Part shown: piece after piece, positions 43,001 through 52,609 of the stretch
How the letters are laid out: each line of letters opens with the position of its first letter
Position numbering within the stretch: the first letter of the stretch is position 1
Source of the DNA: Chamaecrista fasciculata
Taxonomy: Eukaryota > Streptophyta > Magnoliopsida > Fabales > Fabaceae
Reading direction: 5' to 3'
Assembly: GCA_003254925.1 (NCBI GenBank)
Contig: QANZ01017167.1
Coordinates: forward strand, 160,617 to 224,616
DNA: 64,000 nucleotides
Notes under the pieces: generated by a model
Database searches by the model: none
Seen by the model: the letters and a program-made list of their open reading frames with translations, nothing else
Told to the model about the DNA's origin: nothing
Program-made: the position numbers and the translations under genes

Positions 43001-43909
43001 TCTGCCTTCTATGCCATTACATATATATATATATATATATATTGCCTTCAAAAGACAAACAAGATGAATACAGTCATACACAGATACACAATACAGACAT
43101 ACTCAAAACTGAAATTAAATTATGTGCTATGAAACTCAAAACTGAACAATATCAGTCAAAATGAAAAACTGAGCAAACTTTATCTAATTGAAGATGAACT
43201 TCTCAACCAAACATGAACCATCAGATTATTCAACACATGGGCATGAATTCAACCATCAGATTATTCAACACATGGGCATGAATTCAACACCAGAGTAAAT
43301 TTGTTTAAACTTTAAAGTTTAAAGTTTAAACTCACCTGTTGCTGCAATACCCAGACCGAGAGGACAGCGACGGCGGCGGCGGAAGTAGCAGCGGCAGCGG
43401 CGGAAGAAGAGACGACGGCGGAAGGAGCGGCCACGAGGTGGAGCAGGGGAGGTGAGAATGGACTTTAAAGTCACCTCTTCCTTCAAAACAGAGACCCAGA
43501 GGACAGCAGCGGCGGCGGCGGAAGTAGCAGCGGCGACGGCGGAAGGAGCGGCGACGACAGAAACAGCGGCGACGACGGAAAAGCAGTGGCGGAGGTGAGA
43601 GTGGAGTCTAGGCCCTAGGGTTCAATTTGGTCCCCAATTTCTGAACTCTGAAGTCTGAACTTTGAAGGAAGGAAGCAAAATGCGAAATGAGGGGTTTTAG
43701 TGTTTTTTTTTTTTTATTTTCGAAGGCAGTTGAAAAAAAAAAATTTGCTGAACCGCCGGTCCACCGGGTGGACCCGGTTTCCCGGTTTTTCCCGGTCCAT
43801 TCCGGTCCAACCCTGACTTTGGTTCTTTGGGTTGAACCAGACCGCCTTGCACTTCGGCTCCCGGTCGGACCGGCCGGTCCGGTCCGGGTTTAACATCATT
43901 GGGTAAAAG
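40018..43909 (-). mobile_element. Complete hAT transposon, 3,876 bp, exact 8-bp target duplication
   Basis: The body is 40,026-43,901. The left end reads CAGTGTTGTCATAACCGAAC and the right end on the minus strand CAATGATGTTAAACCCGGAC, an imperfect terminal inverted repeat. Subterminal zones on both sides are full of ACCGG/CCGGT words. GGTAAAAG flanks it exactly (40,018-40,025; 43,902-43,909). It carries one gene on the minus strand, open across four exons. The GGC-rich leader at 43,349-43,580 contains a degenerate duplicated block. It is inserted just left of RLP fragment B. Terminal similarity links it to the short elements at 35,208 and 35,958. Confidence 0.92.
40278..42886 (-). CDS. hAT-family transposase (BED finger, DUF659, hAT dimerisation), 769 aa
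   Basis: Coding exons on the minus strand: 42886-41104, 41009-40805, 40700-40537 and 40435-40278. All introns are GT-AG and the sum is 2,310 bases, in frame with a stop. The start chosen is MATSPSSVQQSIAS; an upstream in-frame ATG at 42,970 adds a hydrophobic stretch that looks like leader. The BED zinc finger uses C49, C52, H67 and C78 (WKCMYCEKEF ... HRIKQHLAG). DUF659 and the catalytic core follow, with MVDGWQDR (first Asp), FVTDNAANYKAAG (second Asp) and the CAAHCLNLIL C-x2-H motif. Exon 2 holds the dimerisation signature SSGCERNWSVFERIHTKKRN. An acidic tail follows. It cuts and inserts its element in the nucleus. No lesion is visible, so the source may be active. Confidence 0.88.
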
Positions 43910-43989
43910 CACCTTTTTGTCCTCAATCTTTTTTAGTAGTCAATTTCGTCACTTACCTTTTTTTTGAAGTGAGAAATCAATTGATGACC

Positions 43990-44660
43990 CTTAATCTTCA
44001 TGGCAGTTTATTAGAAGGGTCATTACCTCAATCTTTAGCTAACTGCACAAAGTTAGAAGCCCTAGATTTGGGTAAAAACAACATAAACGATACATTTCCC
44101 CATTGGCTTGGATCTCTTGAAGAATAACAGGTTCTTGTTCTGAGAGACAACAAATTCCATGGTTCTGTTGCAAAATTCAAAGCCACACAACCAACCATTA
44201 CTTTTCAAAGTTGAGAATTTTGGATCTCTCCAACAACAATTTCAATGGCCCTTTGCCTGAAACATATTTCAAATCTTTTAAGGCTATGATAAATGTTGGT
44301 GATGGAGAAACAAGTTTGCATTACATGGACTATGAAGTTAACTCCACTCGATCTAAATATCAAGACTTCATTGACATAACCTTAAAAGGAATTGAAATTC
44401 GTATGGAAAAGATTTTGACCATTTTCACAGGCATTGATTTATGATTTATCCAAAAACAAGTTTGAAGGAGAGATCCCACAAGTTATAGGAGAGCTTGGTT
44501 CATTGAAAGGTCTCAGTCTTTCACATAATGGGTTTACAGGTTGTATTCCAAAAGCATTCGAAAATCTAAAGAAATTAGAATGGTTGGACTTGTCATCAAA
44601 CAAGTTTTCAATGATATGTAAGATTCATGGACTGCCTCAAGTTCTTTTTTTTTTTGGTAT
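43990..44660 (+). pseudogene. RLP fragment B
   Basis: It begins right of the hAT element with sequence matching the intact RLP from about codon 725 (LNLHGSLLEGSLPQSLANC-like). A nonsense change follows (GAATAACAG where the intact gene has GAATTACAG, near 44,124). The island and two LRRs follow from 44,211 (MRILDLSNNNFNGPLPETYF; DFIDITLKGIEIRMEK; LSKNKFEGEIPQVIGELGSL), with a small frameshift near 44,440, ending where the duplicon's non-coding flank starts. Confidence 0.8.
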
Positions 44661-46367
44661 TTAAACAAGCTAAAATTAGCATAATAGACAAACGTAGGCT
44701 GCCCATAAATTTTATTTTACTAAATAATAGAACACAACTTCAAATTTCTGATCAAAGAAGCTTCCATTTTTTGTAAACTCAAATCAGAAGAGTCTATTCT
44801 AGCCCATTATTACATCAGTACACTGATATATATAGAAATGCATGAAAGCCTATTTATGTTCCATTCAACTTATTTTCATTATTTTCTAGCTCATCTATCA
44901 TTTATTTCAAGCTATTCTAAGTTATTGGCCAAAAGGAAAAAAAAAAAGTTCACATAAAGCTAAAATGGTCCATTTTGTGGATTTTGGTATAATTGAAGAC
45001 AGTCCAGTAATTGGTTTCTTATCAGTTATGTATAACAATGTTGTTAAGTTGATCGATAGTCTTTTATTTTCTTACTAAATTTAAGTTAAAAATTTTTTGT
45101 GATTTTGGTTAAGAACAATGAATGTCATTCAGAAGTAGGCAACTAGCACAAAATCTGAGCAATTAATAGACACTATCAAGACTTATACTACAGGACACAA
45201 ACATTGGAGCAATCTAGAACAATGAATGTCATTCATTGAGAACTAGCAGTACAAAAGCTGAGAGCCTACTTGTCAATTTCAATTCTTTCGTTTCAGTTTT
45301 ATAGTAGCAGAATACAGCTTTCTGTTGCATTCATGATGTCCTGTCACAAACAACCTCTTTTCTAGTTTAATGGAGAATTTGTGTGAGGATGAAGTTCGTT
45401 AACTATAATTTGTAAGCTTTAGTATCATTTGTTTGAACACTGAAGATAGATGCATCAGATATATTATAAGTTTATAACTTTTAAGCTTTAGTATCATTTG
45501 TTTGAACACTCCCGTGGATGATGGAACTCCAAATGAGAGTGTTGCAGAAGTTTGTCCGTGTAACACAACTCATGTCAATCCTTGAAATTTGTCTGACATT
45601 TTAATGTTTGTGTCCTGTAAGATGGATTGCATATATAGAATAGGAAAACAGTGAAAATGGGAAAAGTTAACAGTAAAAAAAAACGAAGAAAAAATTAAAA
45701 GCATATTATTCCAGTTCTGACTTGCTCATTTATTTCATGAAGGAATTCAAAAGCATCTTAAATGCCTTGCTCATCGATAGGAGAATGAAGACACACCAAA
45801 ATACAAATGTTAAGAAAAAAGACCTCATGAATGATGAAATAAAAAACCAAAATGTTCTATTTTTCAACAGACCAGCAACGTACAAAACCACCAATTTCAG
45901 CATAAAAGTAGCATAGCAAGTTCAAAAGGACTGTCTAAAATAATCAAATGACTACCCTCATTACTTCTCAAATCGAGTACATTAAGGAGGCTTCTGGATT
46001 TTTTGGGCAACCTATTTGTTAGTGATATAAATTGTATAGTTAGTAAGATAGTTAAATCTATTAATCGTTGCAACATATATAATTATCTGTGATATTCACA
46101 CTAACACACAACTCTTACTCAATACTATAAATATCAGTTTAAATGTACTCTCCACTCACAGAAGTCTTAATACTTTTTCATTACTTCCTTTCATATCTTT
46201 ATATGTCTAGATACTTTTACTATTTCCCAAATTTTTAAGCTCAAAGTTGAGCAAGTACATGCCAAACAAAACAATATTAATAACTAATAAGAATTCTTTA
46301 ACATGTAATTATTTTTATTTGCAAGTGTATAATCTTATCCCTTTTAACTAACCTGTTAACCTAATTT
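44163..46367 (+). repeat. RLP-derived duplicon, copy 2
   Basis: Partner of 18,910-21,490 in the same orientation, close to identical over most of its length. Differences: it lacks the 521-bp TIR element and has a short tandem duplication at about 45,416-45,508 (AAGCTTTAGTATCATTTGTT twice). Similarity ends near TAACCTGTTAACCTAA in both copies. Confidence 0.8.
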
Positions 46368-48370
46368 AAACTATGGGTTAGCTAGGTTACTTTTAACGTG
46401 TTGAAGGGTTAGTCCAACGCGTTAAACAGATTGATACAATTGAAGTCATGAAAGGTAGAAGAAAAGTAAGGCTTCCAAGTCTTTGCCTTTTAATTTGGCC
46501 ACAAAAGTCTTCAATGATGTGGGAAGTCAGAATGAGATGTTTTTAGAAACTTGCATATCTGTGTTTATATTTATATCTCTGAAATTTTAATATGTTTTTA
46601 CAAAAAAAAAAAAGAAATTTCAATAGGTATACTTTTTAGCTTTATTTGTGTATTAAATTCATTATACTCATTAAAAATTTAAATACGGAAGATAACAGTT
46701 AAGTAATTTTAGAGGCTTTCTTTTTTTTTGAAAATTAATAGATTAAGAATAATTTTTAGAATGTTATTATTACTAATTAAGAGATTTATTTCTTATTTTC
46801 TCTGAAAATCTGCTTCGTGGATAAAACATGCATGGTCTTCATCGTCTATGAACAAGTTTGGTCCTCTTGTCACTTTTAAACTCCCAATCAGCAATGAATG
46901 TATTTCAAGAAAAAAAAATCGAAGATAGAAACATAACATTGAAAAAGACTTAAGAGACGGAAAGTCATTAAACAAACAAATGAATAATGGACACTTTCGA
47001 ATTTCGATGGGTAGAAATATTCATATGAAAACTTATATTTATTTGTTAAGAAAATAATAATCAAGAAAATAACTCATGCAAAAAATTACGTTCTCTCGTT
47101 AAACTGTTAAAGCATGAAATAAATTTACGAACAATTCCAAACTGATTTGAAAAGTTAATTCTCCATTGTTTAGAATAGACTGTAAATAACTTTTATGACT
47201 ATCTTCCAGTCAATAGTGAACATTAAAATTAATTTTACTGAATCACATTTATAACTTAATTAACTGACTTTAAACAAATATTATTGTATAAATATTCAGG
47301 GGGATGGGAACAGCTCTATATGGAAGGGTTGTTGTTGTAACATTAATTAACTGACTTTTAAGAGACCAAAGCTCACTACCAAAAAATCTATTGCAACTTT
47401 AACATATAAAGTATAAACATTAGATAATAAAAGTTAAACAAAGATCAAAAGCAAAAATTATTAGACTTAAAAATATGTAAAATATATTAGGAATTAGCTA
47501 AGTACTTAATTTAATTAAAAAAAAAAGCTAAGTACTTAATTTATTTTGCAAATTGCATTTGTTTCGTTTTGGTCTCGAAAAAGTTAGTTCTTAATTTCTT
47601 ATTGTTTATACCGTTATTTTTAATCTGAATAGTTTATATGAATCATTTATCTCATATATATTTAATAATAAGTGTGTTGATCAAGAGAAAAAGAAAATTT
47701 TTCATTCTTAATCACTAATTAGAGATAAATTTGTGGTTGATTTTTATTTTCAATTTTGACTTAGAATAATAGTGAAAACTTGATAAAATTATATTTTGGG
47801 GACCAGCAAACCAAATGTTAAAATTTGAAGAAAAAAAATAATTTTATGACTAAAATGAAACTTACCCCATAGTTTAAGAAACAAAATGATTTTTTATTTT
47901 TTTAGCTGTTTGTTTTTTTTGAACCACACAACATCAAAGTAAAATCAAGCTGAACCGCAAATACATAATTTACACTTTTTGTTTATTATTTTTGTAAACG
48001 TATACTCTCCATTTATAATCACTTTTGACTTTTGAGTCAATGATTGGAACTGGGGAATAAAATCCAAATTAGCTATCTGTTTTGGAAAAATCAAAGATAG
48101 AAACATAACACTTCTAAAGGGTTTAGAAGACCAAAATTTATTAAACATCAAACGACTTAGGAAGTCAATGTCCGTATTTGAAGGGCGTAGTAGTAGTACA
48201 GTAACTTTTATAATTCATGGGAAAAACTTTTATCTATAATGGCCTTTGATTTCTCTTAAAACTTTTCTAAATGATCATAACTAAAAAGGAGATTTAGAAA
48301 TAAAGATGATTTTCGACCAAAAGCTAATTAATCAAGCCACGACGTTCTCCATCTAGCTATATCATCTCTG
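46368..48370. other. AT-rich intergenic sequence upstream of the RLP gene
   Basis: No gene seen. Two stretches (46,917-46,976 and 48,088-48,150) share AAGATAGAAACATAACA and similar neighbours, probably an old duplication. A micro-insertion is listed at 47,496. Confidence 0.45.
47496..47543 (+). repeat. Micro-insertion with exact 18-bp flanking duplication
   Basis: AGCTAAGTACTTAATTTA is found at 47,496-47,513 and 47,526-47,543. The 12 bases between are ATTAAAAAAAAA, an A-run against the second copy. Confidence 0.6.
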
Positions 48371-48382
48371 GCTATAAATAAA
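48370..48382 (+). promoter_or_regulatory. Putative TATA box of the RLP gene
   Basis: GGCTATAAATAAATG lies about 65 bases before the start codon. The pseudogene copy has CTATAAATATT in the corresponding place (near 52,540), so the box is conserved between the two. Confidence 0.55.
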
Positions 48383-48437
48383 TGTAGTTTTTCTTCATTA
48401 TTAATTCCACATAGCAATAGAAAGTAAGTGTTTAGAA

Positions 48438-51400
48438 ATGGGGTGGTTTTCCTCTGCGTGTTTCATCCTTTGTTTCTTTGTGTTTGTTGTTGATGAGTCT
48501 CTTGCTTTTCCATTATGCCGCCATGATCAAAGCTCCGCCTTGTTGCACTTCAACAATTCTTTCTCCATTTCACAACCAGATCCTTCTTCTCTTATTTCTG
48601 AACTTTGTGAGATTGACAATATTTTGTCATATCCAAAGACATCATCTTGGGAAAGCAGTACAGACTGTTGCTTGTGGGATGGGGTCACTTGCGATGCCTT
48701 TGGTTATGTAATTGGCCTCAACCTTACTTGTAGTTGGCTTCATGGTCAAATCCATCCCAACAGCACTCTCTACTCGCTGATCCATCTTCAAAGCCTCGAC
48801 CTTTCTGGAAATGACTTTCAAGGCTCTCACATATCATCTCAAATTGCACAATTTGTAAGTCTGACACACTTACACTTGTCCCTTTCTAATTTTTCTGGTG
48901 AAGTTCCATCTCAAATTTCTCACCTCCACAAATTGGTTTCACTTGAACTCTTTGATTATATGAGTCTTAACCCAAGCACTTGGGAAAGACTCAAACAAAA
49001 TCTCACTCATATAAGGGAGCTTCGTCTATATAGCATAGAGTTATCGTCAGTACCACCCACTCGTTTAATGATGAATCTATCATCTTCTTTGGTCTCTCTC
49101 TGGTTAGTCCATGCTAGATTACATGGAAACTTGGAAGATATCATCATGCATTGGCTTCCTCACCTTGAAGAGTTAGATTTAGTATTTAATGAAAATCTGA
49201 CAGGCTCTTTTCCCTTAACAATCACTAATTCCAGCAAATCCCTTAGGCGCCTGCATCTCTGTTACACAGGTTTGAGTGGAGAGCTGCCTCATTCCATTGG
49301 CCATATGACGTCATTAACAGACTTGGATCTCAGTTTCACAGGTTTGAGTGGAGAGCTGCCTCATTCCATTGGCCATATGACGTCATTAACAGAATTGGAT
49401 CTCAGTTTCACAGGTTTGAGTGGAGAGCTGCCTCATTCCATTGGCCTTATGAAGTCATTAACTCACTTGTCTCTCTCGTCATGTCAATTCGTGGGGACAA
49501 TTCCAGCATCCTTTTGGAATCTCACTCAACTTACTTATTTGGACTTGTCATACAACAAGTTTTCTAGTGAGATATTATCATCAATTTCAAATCTTCAATA
49601 TCTCACTTCTCTTTGGCTTGAAACAAATAATTTTAGTGGTGAGCTTCCTTCCTCCATTTCAAGGCTTAAAAATCTCACTGGCTTAAATTTGGGTAGAAAC
49701 AATTTTAATGGTCAAATTCCAACATCCTTTTGGAATCTCACACAACTTATATTTTTGGACTTGTCCAGAAATAAATTTTTCGGCCCAATCTCTTCATCAA
49801 TTTCAAATCTTCAACATCTCACTGCGCTTTCTCTCTATTCAAATAACTTTAGTGGTGAGTTTCCTTCTTCAATTTCAAGACTTAGAAATCTCACCAACTT
49901 ATCTTTGTATAGAAACAATTTTAGTGGTCGAATCCCAAATATTTTTAATCAACTTACCAAGCTAACAGACGTATCCTTATCACATAATGGCTTTCAAGGG
50001 CATCTTCCAAATCAGATAAGCCAGTCTTCAACTTTGAAGCACCTATCTTTATCTTATAACTTATTGAATGGAACAATTCCTTCTTGGTGTTTTACTCTGC
50101 CATCTTTGGTGTCTTTGAGGCTTGAATCAAACCAACTCGCTGGCCAAATTGGTGAAATATCCTCTTATTCACTTAGAAGCCTCGATTTGTCTAATAACAA
50201 GTTGTATGGCCAAGTTCCAAGGTCAATCTTTTCCCTTCAAAGTCTTACATGGTTGAACCTTTCTCACAACCATCTATCTGGATCAATTGAGGGTGACTTG
50301 TCGTCATGGAACAAAAACATGAAATACGTTGACTTGAGTTCCAACTTGCTCCAAGGTCAGCTTCCTACCCTCCCCATTTTATCCATATTCTTCTCTGTAT
50401 CCCACAACAACTTCACAGGGCCCATCTCTTCTTCTATCTGCAATGTGACCTCTCTTGAAGTTCTCAACTTGTCTCACAACAACTTCACTTCCACTGTTCC
50501 ACAATGCATTGGACACTTTAATTCTTCTCTTTCTGTGTTGGATTTGCAAATGAATCGATTCTCTGGCATTATACCCACAACATTTGAAGTGGGAAATGTG
50601 TTGAAGACCCTCAATCTTCATGGCAACTTATTGGAAGGGTCGTTACCTCAATCTTTAGCTAACTGCATACAGTTAGAAGTCTTGGATTTGGGTAGAAACA
50701 ACATCAAGGATACATTTCCTCATTGGCTCGGAAGGCTTGAAGAATTACAGGTTCTTGTTCTGAGAGAGAACAAATTCCATGGTTCAATTGCAGAATTCAA
50801 GGGCAAATCCATCCATTCATTTTCAAAGTTGAGAATTTTGGATCTCTCCAACAACAACTTTGATGGCTCTTTACCTGCAGCATTTTTCAAATCTTTTAAG
50901 GCTATGATGAATGTTGGTGAAGGAGGAAGTGGCTTACAGTACATGGACTATATCAGTAATAGTTCTTCCTCTTTTTATCAAGACTCCATCGAGATAACAT
51001 TAAAAGGAAATGAATATCAAATGGAAAAGATATTGACCATTTTCACAAGCATTGATTTATCCAAAAACAAGTTTGAAGGAGAGATCCCACAAGTTATAGG
51101 AGAGCTTGGTTCATTGAAAGCCCTAAGTCTTTCACATAATGGGTTTACAGGTTGTATTCCAAAATCATTGGAAAATCTGAAGAACTTAGAATGGTTGGAT
51201 TTGTCATCAAACAAGCTGACAGGAGAAATCCCCGTGGAGTTGACAAGTCTCACTTCTCTCTCAGTGTTGAATCTTTCACATAATGAACTTGAAGGATGTA
51301 TTCCCAGTGGCCCGCAATTCAACACGTTCTCAAATGAATCATTTGAAGGAAATGTGGGGTTGCGTGGGTCTCAGACAGCAATTGCATGCAACAAAGAAGA

Positions 51401-51599
51401 GAGAACGGAGGAGGTAGCATGGAGTATAGAGTATGGTGGGTTTGAATTTGAGTTTGGATGGAAAGCCATAGCGATGGGGTATGGTTGTGGAGTAATATTT
51501 GGAGCAGCAATGGGATGTGTTGTGATATCACTTGGAAAACCTCGTTGGATTCTAACTACTTTTCAGAATCCACCAAAAAGTTGGATGAGAAGGCTGTGA
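48438..51599 (+). CDS. Cf-9-type LRR receptor-like protein, 1,053 aa
   Basis: A single open exon. Residues 1-24 are a signal peptide (MGWFSSACFILCFFVFVVDE). The LRR N-cap follows (PLCRHDQSSALLHFNNSF; SSTDCCLWDGVTCD). Then come about 30 extracellular 24-residue LRRs, including three near-identical units of 72 bases at 49,269-49,484 (GLSGELPHSIGHMTSLTDLD). A non-LRR island at about residues 795-850 follows (MDYISNSSSSFYQDSIEITL), then four LRRs (FEGEIPQVIGELGSLKALSL), an acidic spacer (CNKEERTEEVAW), a membrane helix at about 1010-1033 with GxxxG-type glycines, and a 20-residue cytosolic tail without a kinase. This is the architecture of Cf-9-like immune or developmental receptors, which signal at the plasma membrane through SOBIR1-type kinases. 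The ligand is unknown. Confidence 0.95.
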   Translation: MGWFSSACFILCFFVFVVDESLAFPLCRHDQSSALLHFNNSFSISQPDPSSLISELCEIDNILSYPKTSSWESSTDCCLWDGVTCDAFGYVIGLNLTCSWLHGQIHPNSTLYSLIHLQSLDLSGNDFQGSHISSQIAQFVSLTHLHLSLSNFSGEVPSQISHLHKLVSLELFDYMSLNPSTWERLKQNLTHIRELRLYSIELSSVPPTRLMMNLSSSLVSLWLVHARLHGNLEDIIMHWLPHLEELDLVFNENLTGSFPLTITNSSKSLRRLHLCYTGLSGELPHSIGHMTSLTDLDLSFTGLSGELPHSIGHMTSLTELDLSFTGLSGELPHSIGLMKSLTHLSLSSCQFVGTIPASFWNLTQLTYLDLSYNKFSSEILSSISNLQYLTSLWLETNNFSGELPSSISRLKNLTGLNLGRNNFNGQIPTSFWNLTQLIFLDLSRNKFFGPISSSISNLQHLTALSLYSNNFSGEFPSSISRLRNLTNLSLYRNNFSGRIPNIFNQLTKLTDVSLSHNGFQGHLPNQISQSSTLKHLSLSYNLLNGTIPSWCFTLPSLVSLRLESNQLAGQIGEISSYSLRSLDLSNNKLYGQVPRSIFSLQSLTWLNLSHNHLSGSIEGDLSSWNKNMKYVDLSSNLLQGQLPTLPILSIFFSVSHNNFTGPISSSICNVTSLEVLNLSHNNFTSTVPQCIGHFNSSLSVLDLQMNRFSGIIPTTFEVGNVLKTLNLHGNLLEGSLPQSLANCIQLEVLDLGRNNIKDTFPHWLGRLEELQVLVLRENKFHGSIAEFKGKSIHSFSKLRILDLSNNNFDGSLPAAFFKSFKAMMNVGEGGSGLQYMDYISNSSSSFYQDSIEITLKGNEYQMEKILTIFTSIDLSKNKFEGEIPQVIGELGSLKALSLSHNGFTGCIPKSLENLKNLEWLDLSSNKLTGEIPVELTSLTSLSVLNLSHNELEGCIPSGPQFNTFSNESFEGNVGLRGSQTAIACNKEERTEEVAWSIEYGGFEFEFGWKAIAMGYGCGVIFGAAMGCVVISLGKPRWILTTFQNPPKSWMRRL

Positions 51600-52540
51600 G
51601 AATTGCTTCAAGCTTCATGTCATGTTTTTTTTTTTTTCTTTTTTTTTTTATAATTTTTGTTTTCAGTTTCATGTTTAAATTATTGGAGTGTTTAGTGGCT
51701 ATGATAGAATGATTTGTCGTCGTTTTTTTTTCAATAAAATGTAAGCTTCATGGATGCTTCAAGTTTTTTTTCTTTTTTGTGTATTTATACATGCTAAACT
51801 TAACATAATTGATGGATAAACTAATTAATAAAACACAGGACCGAAGAAGCTTTCATATTTTGGAAATTAGATTCTAGCCCAATATAACATCAATCCACTA
51901 CTGATGGAAAATGAAAGCCCGATATTCATTTTTCATTCATCTCATTTTTTATTATTTTTTTGTTTTATTTCAAGTTATTCTAAGTTGTTCATTTAAAAAC
52001 TTTTGACCAAAAAACAAAGTTCACTTAGAAACCAAAATGGTCTATTTCTTGAATTTCGAATGGTATAATTGCAGATAGACTCCTAGAAAGGTAAATGAAT
52101 ATAACAAATGTTGTTAAGCGGATCGATAGTCTTTTCTCTTTTATTTTACTAAATTCACGTTAAATGTTTTTTGTGAATAAGAAGATGAGTAGTAATGTAG
52201 TATTGCGTATTTGCACAAACATAAACAAGTTTTAAATTTAACACTAAGAGAGTGACTTATTCCATCAAACAAAAGCAAAAAAAAAAACGTTGTATCACTT
52301 TAATATAATTTACACCAGTTTTGCACTTTCAACATCAAATCTAATAATACTTGGGGGAAAAAATAACAAAAATAAAATAAAATAAAAAAGGCAAACCAAT
52401 CAGGAAATAAAAACAAACTTACAGTAACTGAAAAAGAAAAAGATTAAAAGAAAATGCCATTCTACATTGTTATTGATTTTGCCTGAAATGTGGTTTATTA
52501 TTGTGAATAACATGTCCTACACTACACATCGATCATCCTT
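51600..52540. other. RLP downstream flank and spacer
   Basis: T-rich 3' flank shared with the RLP pseudogene. 52,099-52,430 is repeated downstream at 56,233-56,564. No gene. Confidence 0.5.
52099..52430 (+). repeat. Direct repeat unit flanking the RLP pseudogene (copy 1)
   Basis: Near-identical to 56,233-56,564, with the same start (ATATAACAAATGTTGTTAAG) and the same end (CTTACAGTAACTG). The two copies bracket the RLP pseudogene, as expected if a unit of RLP plus 3' flank was duplicated in tandem by unequal exchange. Confidence 0.75.
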
Positions 52541-52609
52541 GCCTATAAATATTTGCTGTATTCAATATCATTTCTTATATATGTCAATAAACTTTCTTCA
52601 AAAATTAAT

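Noticed and set aside
47371-47395. CACTACCAAAAAATC as a CACTA terminus
   Set aside because: One mismatch in the core, no subterminal repeats, no partner end and no 3-bp duplication.
50379-51531. Several frames of 70-100 codons on the minus strand of the RLP genes
   Set aside because: They recur in the same places opposite every LRR copy and are shadows of LRR codon bias.
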